Origin: Pseudescherichia sp031998825
Lineage (GTDB): Bacteria > Pseudomonadota > Gammaproteobacteria > Enterobacterales > Enterobacteriaceae
Direction: 5' to 3'
Length of the DNA stretch: 64,000 nucleotides
Assembly: GCF_031998825.1 (NCBI RefSeq)
Contig: NZ_DAMACX010000017.1
Location: forward strand, 1-64,000
Below, one piece after another: positions 1-8,376 of this stretch. The notes under the pieces were generated by a model. The model worked only from the letters and a program-made list of their open reading frames with translations, was not told the origin of the DNA and ran no database searches. How positions within the stretch are numbered: the first letter of the stretch is position 1; each line of letters starts with the position of its first letter. The translations under genes and the position numbers were made by a program.

Positions 1-52
1 CGTCGGGCTCATAACCCGAAGGTCGTCGGTTCAAATCCGGCCCCCGCAACCA
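1..52 (+). tRNA. metV: Initiator tRNA-fMet (CAT), 3' part
   Basis: This is the 3' two-thirds of an initiator methionine tRNA; the 5' end lies outside the window. The anticodon loop CTCATAA puts CAT at 10-12. Three G:C pairs flank the anticodon stem, the initiator hallmark, and the T-arm GGTTCAAATCC and an encoded CCA end follow. In E. coli the metZWV fMet cluster also lies next to amiC and argA, so this is probably the last tRNA of that cluster. Confidence 0.95.
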
Positions 53-62
53 CTTCAACAAT

Positions 63-88
63 AAACACCCTGACGGGTGTTTTTTTGT
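63..88 (+). terminator. Rho-independent terminator of the tRNA operon
   Basis: An 8-bp stem (63-70 with 75-82) with a TGAC loop is followed by a T run, 10 bases after the tRNA CCA. It should end transcription of the fMet tRNA operon before the convergent amiC gene. Confidence 0.85.
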
Positions 89-134
89 TTCTGCCTCCCG
101 GCAAATCTCCTGGAAAAACCGCCCGGAAAAAACG

Positions 135-1388
135 TTAGCCCCTGCGGGCCAACGTCACACCATCAGCAAAGTACGCCTTGATCCCTGCCAGAATCGACTC
201 CGCGACCTCCTGCTGAAACGCCGAGGTTCTGAGCTTACGCTCCTCTTCTACGTTACTGATAAAGGCCGTCTCTACCAGGATAGACGGAATATCCGGCGCT
301 TTCAGTACCGCAAAACCTGCCTGATCGACCCGGTTTTTATGCAGCTTATTGACGCTGCCGAGACGGTTCAGCACCTCTTTGCCAAACTTCAGGCTGTCGT
401 TGATGGTCAGGGACTGCACCATATCAAACAGGGTGTGATCCAGATACTGATCGCCACTCTTGCTTACGCCACCGATCAGGTCGGCGGCGTTCTGCGTCTG
501 AGCGAGGTATTTTGCCGCCGTACTGGTCGCCCCTTTCGTTGACAGCGCAAAGACCGACGAGCCGCGGGCGGCCCGGCTGGTAAAGGCGTCGGCGTGGATA
601 GAGACAAAGAGATCGGCGCGCTGCTTCTGCGCCTTAGCGACCCGCACCTTCAGTGGAATAAAGACATCCTCGTTGCGCGTCATGTAGGCCTTCATATTAG
701 CCTCTTTATCAATCAATGCGCGCAGTCGGCGGGCAATCTGTAGCACCACGTCTTTTTCACGGGTCTTATATTTGCCGATCGCCCCTGGATCCTCTCCCCC
801 GTGGCCGGGATCGAGCATGATCACCACCGGTCGGTCGCGCCCGGCCTTGCCCGGCTGCGGACCGCTCTGGGCAGGCGGCACCTGCTTATCCAGATTACCT
901 TTGTTGTAATCCTCCAGCAGCGCCAGGAGCGGATCCTGTTCATTCTGCCCGTTAACCGGGTAGAGATCCATCACCAGACGCTCTTTGAACTCCGCCACCG
1001 GGGCCAGCGAAAAGAGGTGTGGGCTCACGTTCTGCTTAAGCTCAAACACCATGCGCACGGTAGTGGGATCGAACTGGCCGACACGGGCGGACTTGATAAA
1101 GGGATCGTCGCCGTGGATTTGCGTTCCTACCCCTTTTAGCACCGAATTGAGGTTAACTCCTTCGATATCCACCACCAGCCGTTCCGGGTTGCTTAAGGCG
1201 AACTGGCGGTATTTCAGCACCCGGTTCGACTCCACGGTAATGCGCGTATAGGTCGATGCGGGCCAGACGCGGACGGCGATAACCTGACTAACCGCGGCTA
1301 AACCTGCCTTGCTTACGCTAAGCAACCACAGAGCGCCAGCGCCTTGTAACAGCTGGCGACGGCTAAGAGCTGAGTTGGATCCTGACAT
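135..1388 (-). CDS. amiC: N-acetylmuramoyl-L-alanine amidase AmiC
   Basis: Periplasmic zinc amidase that cuts the lactyl-peptide bond of peptidoglycan at the septum so that daughter cells separate; the family is activated by NlpD. The start chosen (MSGSN, 417 aa) equals the E. coli length; a start 9 codons upstream is open but lacks homology. Residues 9-14 (SRRQLL) followed by a hydrophobic stretch form a twin-arginine signal, with likely cleavage after about residue 31. An AMIN targeting domain covers roughly 35-140. The Amidase_3 domain fills the C-terminal half, with metal and catalytic residues in DPGHGG, TREKDV, SIHADA and LVETAFIS. It converges on the tRNA operon and is divergent from argA, as in E. 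coli. Confidence 0.97.
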   Translation of the reverse strand: MSGSNSALSRRQLLQGAGALWLLSVSKAGLAAVSQVIAVRVWPASTYTRITVESNRVLKYRQFALSNPERLVVDIEGVNLNSVLKGVGTQIHGDDPFIKSARVGQFDPTTVRMVFELKQNVSPHLFSLAPVAEFKERLVMDLYPVNGQNEQDPLLALLEDYNKGNLDKQVPPAQSGPQPGKAGRDRPVVIMLDPGHGGEDPGAIGKYKTREKDVVLQIARRLRALIDKEANMKAYMTRNEDVFIPLKVRVAKAQKQRADLFVSIHADAFTSRAARGSSVFALSTKGATSTAAKYLAQTQNAADLIGGVSKSGDQYLDHTLFDMVQSLTINDSLKFGKEVLNRLGSVNKLHKNRVDQAGFAVLKAPDIPSILVETAFISNVEEERKLRTSAFQQEVAESILAGIKAYFADGVTLARRG

Positions 1389-1567
1389 GCCTCTCCCGAG
1401 CAAAAAATCTGACAATTATTATTAAAACGGCCTGCTTGACGAAAAACTTTAACGAATGATGCATAAACTGTCATCAACAAAAGGGTAAACATTGATTTAA
1501 CAGCGGCGGCGACAGAAAGATTTTTTCTCACATCCCGATGAAATTTTGACTTGCGCCCACGGCAATA

Positions 1568-1606
1568 AAAGAATAAAAATACAGAAATTACGAATAATCA
1601 TGCAAT
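1568..1606 (+). promoter_or_regulatory. Tandem ARG boxes (ArgR operator) of argA
   Basis: Two 18-bp palindromes resembling the ARG box (TGAAT-W4-ATTCA core) lie at 1568-1585 and 1589-1606, separated by 3 bp, the classical spacing for one ArgR hexamer. The cores read AGAATAAAAATACA and CGAATAATCATGCA, each with about two mismatches. They end 12 bases before the argA start and would overlap its promoter. Arginine-bound ArgR should repress argA here. Confidence 0.8.
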
Positions 1607-1618
1607 GAGGGTAGTGCC

Positions 1619-2950
1619 GTGGTGAAGGAGCGTCGAACCGAACTGGTACAGGGATTCCGCCACTCTGTTCCCTATATTAATGCCCATCGGGGAAAAACCT
1701 TTGTCATCATGCTGGGCGGTGAAGCCATCGAGCATGAGAACTTTTCCAGCATCGTCAACGATATTGGGCTGCTGCACAGCCTCGGCATTCGCCTGGTCGT
1801 TGTCTATGGCGCACGCCCGCAGATCGACGCTAACCTGGCGGAGCACCACCACGAACCTATCTATCACAAGCATACCCGCGTCACCGACGCGAAAACCCTG
1901 GAGCTGGTCAAGCAGGCGGCGGGGCTGTTACAGCTTGATATTACCGCTCGTCTCTCGATGAGCCTGAACAATACGCCGCTGCAGGGGGCGCATATCAACG
2001 TGGTGAGCGGCAACTTTATCATTGCCCAGCCGCTGGGCGTGGATGACGGCGTCGACTACTGCCACAGCGGGCGTATTCGTCGCATCGATGAAGAGGCGAT
2101 CCACCGTCAGCTCGACGGCGGCGCGATTGTGCTGCTGGGGCCGGTAGCGGTCTCGGTCACCGGCGAGAGCTTTAACCTCACCTCAGAAGAGGTGGCCACC
2201 CAGCTCGCTATCAAGCTGAAGGCAGAGAAGATGATCGGCTTCTGCTCCTCGCAGGGAGTGATCAACGATGAGGGAAACATTGTCTCTGAGCTGTTCCCGA
2301 ATGATGCCCAGACCCGAGTGGAAGAGCTGGAGGCGCGGCAGGACTACCACTCCGGCACGGTGCGCTTCCTGCGCGGGGCGGTGAAGGCCTGCCGCAGCGG
2401 CGTGCGTCGCAGCCACCTGATTAGCTACCAGGAAGATGGCGCGCTGTTGCAGGAGCTTTTTTCCCGCGACGGTATTGGTACGCAGATTGTGATGGAGAGC
2501 GCCGAGCAGATCCGCCGCGCTACCATCAACGATATCGGCGGCATTCTGGAGCTGATCCGCCCTCTGGAGCAGCAGGGGATCCTCGTTCGCCGCTCCCGTG
2601 AGCAGCTGGAGATGGAGATCGACAAATTCACGATTATTCAGCGCGACAACCTGACCATCGCCTGCGCCGCGCTCTACCCCTTCCCGGAAGAGAAGATTGG
2701 CGAGATGGCCTGCGTGGCGGTGCATCCGGACTACCGCAGCTCGTCGCGCGGCGAAGCGCTGCTGGAGCGTGTTGCCCTTCAGGCACGCCAGATGGGCCTC
2801 AGCAAACTGTTTGTGCTGACCACCCGCAGCATTCACTGGTTCCAGGAGCGCGGCTTTACGCCGGTAGATATCGACCTGCTGCCGGAGAGCAAGAAGCAGA
2901 TGTATAACTATCAGCGCCGCTCAAAGGTGCTGATGGCCGACCTCACCTAA
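1619..2950 (+). CDS. argA: N-acetylglutamate synthase ArgA
   Basis: First enzyme of arginine biosynthesis: acetyl-CoA plus glutamate gives N-acetylglutamate; cytoplasmic and feedback-inhibited by arginine. The 443 aa equal the E. coli length. An amino-acid-kinase-like domain (about 20-280, with VIMLGGEAI and VVVYGARPQI) carries the arginine site in this family. A GNAT acetyltransferase domain covers about 295-430, with the acetyl-CoA loop near VHPDYRSSSRGEALL. The start is GTG immediately followed by a second GTG codon (MVKER), matching the E. coli start. It is monocistronic, preceded by tandem ARG boxes and followed by a hairpin shared with recD. Confidence 0.97.
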   Translation: MVKERRTELVQGFRHSVPYINAHRGKTFVIMLGGEAIEHENFSSIVNDIGLLHSLGIRLVVVYGARPQIDANLAEHHHEPIYHKHTRVTDAKTLELVKQAAGLLQLDITARLSMSLNNTPLQGAHINVVSGNFIIAQPLGVDDGVDYCHSGRIRRIDEEAIHRQLDGGAIVLLGPVAVSVTGESFNLTSEEVATQLAIKLKAEKMIGFCSSQGVINDEGNIVSELFPNDAQTRVEELEARQDYHSGTVRFLRGAVKACRSGVRRSHLISYQEDGALLQELFSRDGIGTQIVMESAEQIRRATINDIGGILELIRPLEQQGILVRRSREQLEMEIDKFTIIQRDNLTIACAALYPFPEEKIGEMACVAVHPDYRSSSRGEALLERVALQARQMGLSKLFVLTTRSIHWFQERGFTPVDIDLLPESKKQMYNYQRRSKVLMADLT

Positions 2951-2958
2951 GCAGGCCC

Positions 2959-2984
2959 TTCCCTACCCGTCTGGGTAGGGAACT
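2959..2984. terminator. Bidirectional terminator between argA and recD
   Basis: A 10-bp perfect stem (2959-2968 with 2973-2982) with a GTCT loop lies between the convergent stops of argA and recD. A short T-rich stretch follows on the plus side. It probably serves both genes. Confidence 0.6.
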
Positions 2985-2986
2985 CT

Positions 2987-4819
2987 CTATTTTACCTGAG
3001 CAAAGATGTCACCGAGACCGCTGCGTCGTTCGGTACGGGTGGCAATAGCCTGCACCAGAATACGTTCGTCGGCATAGAGCGACAGCCGGCGACGGGCGCG
3101 CGTAATGGCGGTATAGACCAGCTCCCGGGTCACTACCGGCACCATCTGCCCCGGCAGGATCAGCGCGGCGTGGTCAAACTCCGAACCCTGTGATTTATGT
3201 ACCGTCATCGCCCAGGCCGTTTCATGCTCCGGCAGACGGCTGGGCTGTACCGATTTAATGGTGCCGTCCGGCAGCGGGAACCAGACGCGCGTTCCCTGCC
3301 CCCGGTTCAGCGCCACGCCGATATCGCCGTTAAACAGCCCCAGCGCGCTGTCGTTGCGGGAGATCATCACCGGGCGTCCATCAAACCAGCGCGAGTGTGG
3401 CGTCCGCGTGATCCGCCGCTGGTTCGCCAGGGTCTGCTCCAGCCGCTCGTTCAGACCGGCCACGCCAAACGGCCCCTCGCGCAGGGCGCAGAGCAGCTGG
3501 TACTCGCTGAATGCTGCGAGGATCGCCTTTGGCTCCGCCTCATCTCGCACCAGCTGCAGATAGCGGGCGTAGCCCGCCAGCGCATCGTCTAACAGTGCCT
3601 GGTAGTCATCACGCGCCTGAAGTGGCTTGTGCTCAATGTCGCTAAAGCCCTGGCTGAACACCGAGCGGGTACTCTTCTTATCACCCCGGTTTACCGCCGC
3701 CGCCAGCTGACCAATGCCGGAGTCGCTGCCGAAACGATAGCTGGTTTGCAGCAGGCAGAGGCTGTCGCGCAATGCGCCTGCCCCGCCCGGCTCGCCGCCG
3801 GGAACGTCCATGCCCGTCAAGCGGGAGAGCTGCTCCGCTCGCCCCGGGGTAAAGCCCGCGTTAACCCACGCGCAGATATCTCCCAGCACCGCGCCCGCCT
3901 CTACCGAGGCCAGCTGATCGCGGTCGCCTAAGAAAATCACCCGGCCATGGGCGGGCAGCGCATCGATCAGCCGCGACATCATCGGCAGGTCAATCATCGA
4001 TGCCTCATCTACCACCAGCACGTCAAGGTGCAGCGGATTCCCGGCGTGATAGCGCAGACGCTGGCTTCCCGGCTGGGCACCCAGCAGGCGGTGCAGCGTG
4101 CTGGCCTCCACCGGCAGGCGTTTTTTCTGATCGTCGGTCAATGCCAGCTGACGCAGGGCTGCGCCTAACGACTCCGTCAGGCGCGCCGCGGCTTTCCCGG
4201 TCGGGGCAGCCAGATGGATGCGGCAGCGCCCGCCGTTCGCCATCTGCACCAGCGCCGCCAGCAGCTTCGCCACCGTAGTGGTTTTACCGGTGCCGGGCCC
4301 GCCGGAGATCACCGAGATCCGTCGGGTCAGCGCCACCGCTGCGGCTACCTTCTGCCAGTTGATCCCCTCCGTTGAGGGAAAAAGTCCGTCCAGGATCTGG
4401 CGCAGCTGGTTTTCATCCACGCTCAGCGGCTGGTTAACCTCGCTGAAGAAACTCGCTACGGTAAGCTCGTTGCACCACATGCGGTTCAGGTAGAGGCGAT
4501 CCCCGGCCAGCACCATCGGCGCAGGGGTTTGGCCGTCGCTGACGGCGTCGGATCGCTGTAAAATGCCTGCCCAGTCGCAGGGCGCCCCCGCCTCGGCAAA
4601 CAGCGCCATCAGCAGCGAATGGCTTTTATCTTCGGCCTCTGCCGCCAGTCGGGAGAGCGGCAGGCAGACATGACCCTCGCCCGCGTCGCGGCTAAGTATC
4701 GCCGCCGCCAGGGTTACCGCTGGCTCGTCGTGTCCGGCCACGGTCAGGGCAAACTGGACGTCCAGCGGACGAAACAGCCTTTGGGCCAGCGCCTCAATAA
4801 GCAGAGTTTGCATCGTCAC
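2987..4819 (-). CDS. recD: Exonuclease V alpha subunit RecD
   Basis: Fast 5'-3' helicase motor of RecBCD, which degrades linear DNA and prepares double-strand breaks for RecA. The 610 aa are close to the E. coli 608. The Walker A motif GGPGTGKTTT lies near residue 172, Walker B (VVDEASMID) near 270, and the SF1 C-terminal motifs MTVHKSQGSEFDHA and VYTAITRARRR near the end. The start is GTG at 4819, overlapping the recB stop in GTGA, so translation is probably coupled; an ATG two codons later is an alternative. Last gene of the ptrA-recB-recD series. Confidence 0.97.
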   Translation of the reverse strand: MTMQTLLIEALAQRLFRPLDVQFALTVAGHDEPAVTLAAAILSRDAGEGHVCLPLSRLAAEAEDKSHSLLMALFAEAGAPCDWAGILQRSDAVSDGQTPAPMVLAGDRLYLNRMWCNELTVASFFSEVNQPLSVDENQLRQILDGLFPSTEGINWQKVAAAVALTRRISVISGGPGTGKTTTVAKLLAALVQMANGGRCRIHLAAPTGKAAARLTESLGAALRQLALTDDQKKRLPVEASTLHRLLGAQPGSQRLRYHAGNPLHLDVLVVDEASMIDLPMMSRLIDALPAHGRVIFLGDRDQLASVEAGAVLGDICAWVNAGFTPGRAEQLSRLTGMDVPGGEPGGAGALRDSLCLLQTSYRFGSDSGIGQLAAAVNRGDKKSTRSVFSQGFSDIEHKPLQARDDYQALLDDALAGYARYLQLVRDEAEPKAILAAFSEYQLLCALREGPFGVAGLNERLEQTLANQRRITRTPHSRWFDGRPVMISRNDSALGLFNGDIGVALNRGQGTRVWFPLPDGTIKSVQPSRLPEHETAWAMTVHKSQGSEFDHAALILPGQMVPVVTRELVYTAITRARRRLSLYADERILVQAIATRTERRSGLGDIFAQVK

Positions 4820-7800
4820 CGTGCGGTCTCCTGATAATTCTCTTCTGACTCTTTACCGCTAAACAGGGCATCCATCTCGTTAATCAGCCGCACATCCGGG
4901 CGGGTGCGGTAGATGCCCTGCTCGCTTTTTTGCTCATCGACGCCGCGCAGGAACAGGTAGATTACGCCGCCAAAGTGGCGCTCATAATCGTAGTCCGCAA
5001 TGCGGTGACGAAGATAGCGGTGCAGCGCCAGAGTATAAAGTTGATACTGTAAATCGTAGCGGTGTGACTGCATAGCAGCCGCCATCGCCTCCCGAGTGTA
5101 GGCCTCGCTGCTCTCACCCAGCCAGTTGGACTTGTAGTCCAGCAGGTAGAAACGCCCGTTGTGACGGAAAACAAGGTCGATAAAGCCTTTTAGCATCCCG
5201 CGCACGTCGCGAAAATCCAGCGGCGAGCAGCCCGCCGAGAGCGGATCGTAGCGACGGATCGCCGCATCCAGCTTCTCTGAGGTCAGGGTCTGGGCGATCG
5301 GAATATAGAACTCCATCTCCACCTGCTTATCTTTCGCGGTGAGCTGACTTAACGACAATCCTGATTCAATAAGCGGCGCACGCAGAACGGCGTTGATCCA
5401 CGCCAGCAGCACCGGCTGCCACTGCTCGTCAAAACCGCCCGCCTGGAGCTGCTCGCTCACCCACTCTTCGGTCACCGGCTGGGTGAAATCAATATCTTCA
5501 AACAGCCCGTGTAAGAAGGTGCCCGGCGACGCCCCGCGTGGGAACGCATGCGGCGTTAAGGCAGGTGCTTCGTCCACCTGGCGCTCGCCAGCGGCGTCCA
5601 CGTCCAGTCGCGGGAGCAGATCCTGGGCGATACCGTGCCCGCGCTGCTGCAGGCCGGAGTAGCTGGTCACCCGCCAGTCGTCGAGGACGGGGCGGTCAAT
5701 GTGCCGGGCGCGCAGCGACGGCGGCAGGGAGAAGGTGTACTCCCAGCGCGTGTTGTCCGGCGTGCCGGGAGTGCTCAGCACGATATCGTCCCCGCACAGC
5801 GCCTCCAGGCAGTGACGCAAGCCTGCAGCATCGCGCGGCTCACCCTGCTGGATCAGCCTGCCTAACGCGCTGTGGTGAAAATCGCTCTCGCCGCTCTTCT
5901 CACCTCGACGGCGAAACAGCGGCGCAATACCGAGGCTACAGTGCCAGACGGAGCGCGTCAGCGCCACGTAGAGCAGGCGCAGATCCTCTGCCAGCCGCTC
6001 CGCCTCGGCCAGCTCAATGCTCTCGTCTGCCTGGCTAAGATCCAGCACCGCTTCAAAGGAGGTACGGTCGTGATAAAAAGCCTGGTCCTGCGCCCGATAG
6101 TTGGCGATAAACGGCAGCCAGACCAGCGGATACTCCAGCCCTTTCGCTTTATGGATGGTGACGATCTGCACCAGGTGCTTGTCGCTCTCCAGCCTGAGCT
6201 GCTGGCTGGCGGCGTTGCTGTCCGGCTCGGCGATATGCTGCGCCAGCCAGCGCACCAGCGCATGCTCGCTCTCGGTATGCGCCCCCGCCTCCTGCAACAG
6301 CTCGCTGATGTGCAGGATATCGGTCAGACGCCGCTCGCCACCAGAGGTCGCCAGCAGGTTCTCCGCAATATTGCGTTGGGCCATCAGGGTGCGCAGCATT
6401 GGCATGACGCCGCGCTTCTGCCACGTCTGACGGTAGCCGTCAAACTCCTCAACGACCCGGTCCCAGGCCTCTTCATCTTTATTGAGCCGTTCAATATCCT
6501 GGGCAGTCAGGCCGAGCATCCCCGTCGCCAGGGCGCTACGCAAGGTGCTCTCCCGCTCGGGGGTCAGCACCGCCTGGATAAGCCACAGCAGCTCCTGCGC
6601 CTCCGGCGTCTCAAAGACGCTGTCGCGGTTGGAGAGGTAGACCGAGGGGATGTTCAGCAGCGTCAGGGCGTCGCGGATCAGCGCCGCCTCGTGACGGCTG
6701 CGCACCAGCACGGTAATGTCGGAGGCCTGCACCGGCCGGGAGCGTTTTCCGTCATGCAGCAGGGCGCTACCCTGCTGACCCGCCACCAGCCAGTCGCGGA
6801 TCTGTGCCGCGCAGAGCTGGGCCATAAAGGCCTGGTAGTCCCCGATACCAACGCCTTCGCCCTCCATCAACCACAGGTTCATGGCGGGCTGGGTTTCACT
6901 GTGCAGTTCGAAACGCAGAGGCTGGTTTCTTTCCGCCGCCTTCACCGGCATAAAGGGGATCTCGCGGAACATAAAGGCATTGTCCATCTGGCTGAAGAGC
7001 GTATTCACGCTCGCCACCATGCCGGGAGCGGAACGCCAGTTGGTATCGAGTGTATAGTGGGCGCTTACTTCACCACGTGCTTTCATGTAGGTGAAGATAT
7101 CCGCGCCGCGAAAGGCGTAGATCGCCTGCTTAGGATCGCCAATCAGCAGCAGGGCGGTATCCGGCTGCTGCTGCCAGATACGGCGAAAAATACGGTACTG
7201 CTGGGGATCGGTATCCTGAAATTCATCGATCATTGCGACCGGAAAACGCTGGCGGATCGCGGTCGCCAACGCCTCGCCGTTTTCACTGTTTAGCGCCTGG
7301 TCGAGGCGGCTCAGCATGTCATCAAAGCCTAACTCGCCGCGACGGCGCTTCTCACGGGCCACCGCCTCACGAATCTCCCGCATGGCGGTGGTCAGCACCA
7401 GATCGCTAAGGGTTAGCGGCTCGGCCAGCAGGCCCTCAATGGCGACAAACAGCGGGTGCTCCGGCACGACGCCGCCCGCCTTGGTACGCGAGGTTAAAAA
7501 CGATTGGGAGAACTTCTCCAGCGCATCCGGCAGCAGATAGGTTCGGGTAGCCTCCTCCGCCCAGGCGCTAATCTTCTCGATCCACTTGCCCTGGTTGCCC
7601 CGGTTAAACTTGCGTCGATCAATGCCTGAATTTTCAATCAGGGGATCAAGCTCCCCGACTGCCGCAAGCCACTGCTGTTTGATAGCATCAATTCGGGCGA
7701 TGATTTTGGCATGCCGCGAGGCCAGCGTTTCATCCGCAGGCGGCGGGGATTTGATTACCGGTGCCTCACCCTGCAGATAGCGGTTAATCGCATTCAGCAG

Positions 7801-8376
7801 CTCCAGCGGCCCCTTCCACGAGGCGTGGATCACCTCGGCAATGTCGCGGGGCAGCGGGTAGCAGTGGCGACGCCAGAAATCGGCGCAGGCCTGCGCGCGC
7901 AGCAGGGACTCATCCTCAATTAGCTGCTGCTGGAAAAGCATTCCAGACTCAAAGGCATTAAGGCTCAGCATGCGCTGACAGAAGCCGTGGATGGTAAAGA
8001 CCGCGGCCTCATCCATCTGCCGCTCGGCTAACATGAGCCAGCTCGCCGCCTGCTGCTTATCGGGAATATCGTCAAGCAGACGAGCATAGAGCGGATCGGT
8101 GCTGCTTTCTCGCAGGCAGGCGATGCGCAGCTCATGAATATTACTGCGGATACGGCCGCGCAGCTCTTCGGTGGCGGCTTCGGTAAAGGTCACCACCAGC
8201 AGCTCTTCTACGGTAAGCGGACGCGAAAAAGCGCTCTCGCCGCCCAGTCCCAGCAGCAGGCGCAGGTAGAGGGCGGCGATGGTGTAGGTTTTCCCGGTGC
8301 CCGCAGAGGCTTCAATCAGGCGCTCACCGCGTAAGGGTAAGCGCAGGGGGTCCAGCGTCTCAGCGGGGTTACTCAT
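4816..8376 (-). CDS. recB: Exonuclease V beta subunit RecB
   Basis: 3'-5' helicase and nuclease of RecBCD, which also loads RecA after Chi recognition. The 1186 aa are similar to the E. coli 1180. Walker A (EASAGTGKTYT) lies at residues 22-32, Walker B MIDEFQDTDP and motif III GDPKQAIYAFRGAD follow, and motif VI is LLYVALTRS. The C-terminal nuclease domain holds GFIDLVF and LLDYKSNWL, the Mg-binding D...DYK signature. The start overlaps the ptrA stop by one base (TAATG), and the stop overlaps recD. All catalytic motifs are intact. Confidence 0.98.
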   Translation of the reverse strand: MSNPAETLDPLRLPLRGERLIEASAGTGKTYTIAALYLRLLLGLGGESAFSRPLTVEELLVVTFTEAATEELRGRIRSNIHELRIACLRESSTDPLYARLLDDIPDKQQAASWLMLAERQMDEAAVFTIHGFCQRMLSLNAFESGMLFQQQLIEDESLLRAQACADFWRRHCYPLPRDIAEVIHASWKGPLELLNAINRYLQGEAPVIKSPPPADETLASRHAKIIARIDAIKQQWLAAVGELDPLIENSGIDRRKFNRGNQGKWIEKISAWAEEATRTYLLPDALEKFSQSFLTSRTKAGGVVPEHPLFVAIEGLLAEPLTLSDLVLTTAMREIREAVAREKRRRGELGFDDMLSRLDQALNSENGEALATAIRQRFPVAMIDEFQDTDPQQYRIFRRIWQQQPDTALLLIGDPKQAIYAFRGADIFTYMKARGEVSAHYTLDTNWRSAPGMVASVNTLFSQMDNAFMFREIPFMPVKAAERNQPLRFELHSETQPAMNLWLMEGEGVGIGDYQAFMAQLCAAQIRDWLVAGQQGSALLHDGKRSRPVQASDITVLVRSRHEAALIRDALTLLNIPSVYLSNRDSVFETPEAQELLWLIQAVLTPERESTLRSALATGMLGLTAQDIERLNKDEEAWDRVVEEFDGYRQTWQKRGVMPMLRTLMAQRNIAENLLATSGGERRLTDILHISELLQEAGAHTESEHALVRWLAQHIAEPDSNAASQQLRLESDKHLVQIVTIHKAKGLEYPLVWLPFIANYRAQDQAFYHDRTSFEAVLDLSQADESIELAEAERLAEDLRLLYVALTRSVWHCSLGIAPLFRRRGEKSGESDFHHSALGRLIQQGEPRDAAGLRHCLEALCGDDIVLSTPGTPDNTRWEYTFSLPPSLRARHIDRPVLDDWRVTSYSGLQQRGHGIAQDLLPRLDVDAAGERQVDEAPALTPHAFPRGASPGTFLHGLFEDIDFTQPVTEEWVSEQLQAGGFDEQWQPVLLAWINAVLRAPLIESGLSLSQLTAKDKQVEMEFYIPIAQTLTSEKLDAAIRRYDPLSAGCSPLDFRDVRGMLKGFIDLVFRHNGRFYLLDYKSNWLGESSEAYTREAMAAAMQSHRYDLQYQLYTLALHRYLRHRIADYDYERHFGGVIYLFLRGVDEQKSEQGIYRTRPDVRLINEMDALFSGKESEENYQETAR

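Noticed and set aside
5872..7293. A 473-codon open frame antisense to recB, and a similar 446-codon frame antisense to araE (38778-40118).
   Set aside because: Both are mirror frames of strongly conserved genes in high-G+C third-position DNA. Their translations are rich in His, Gln and Arg, show no domain, and lack ribosome-binding sites.
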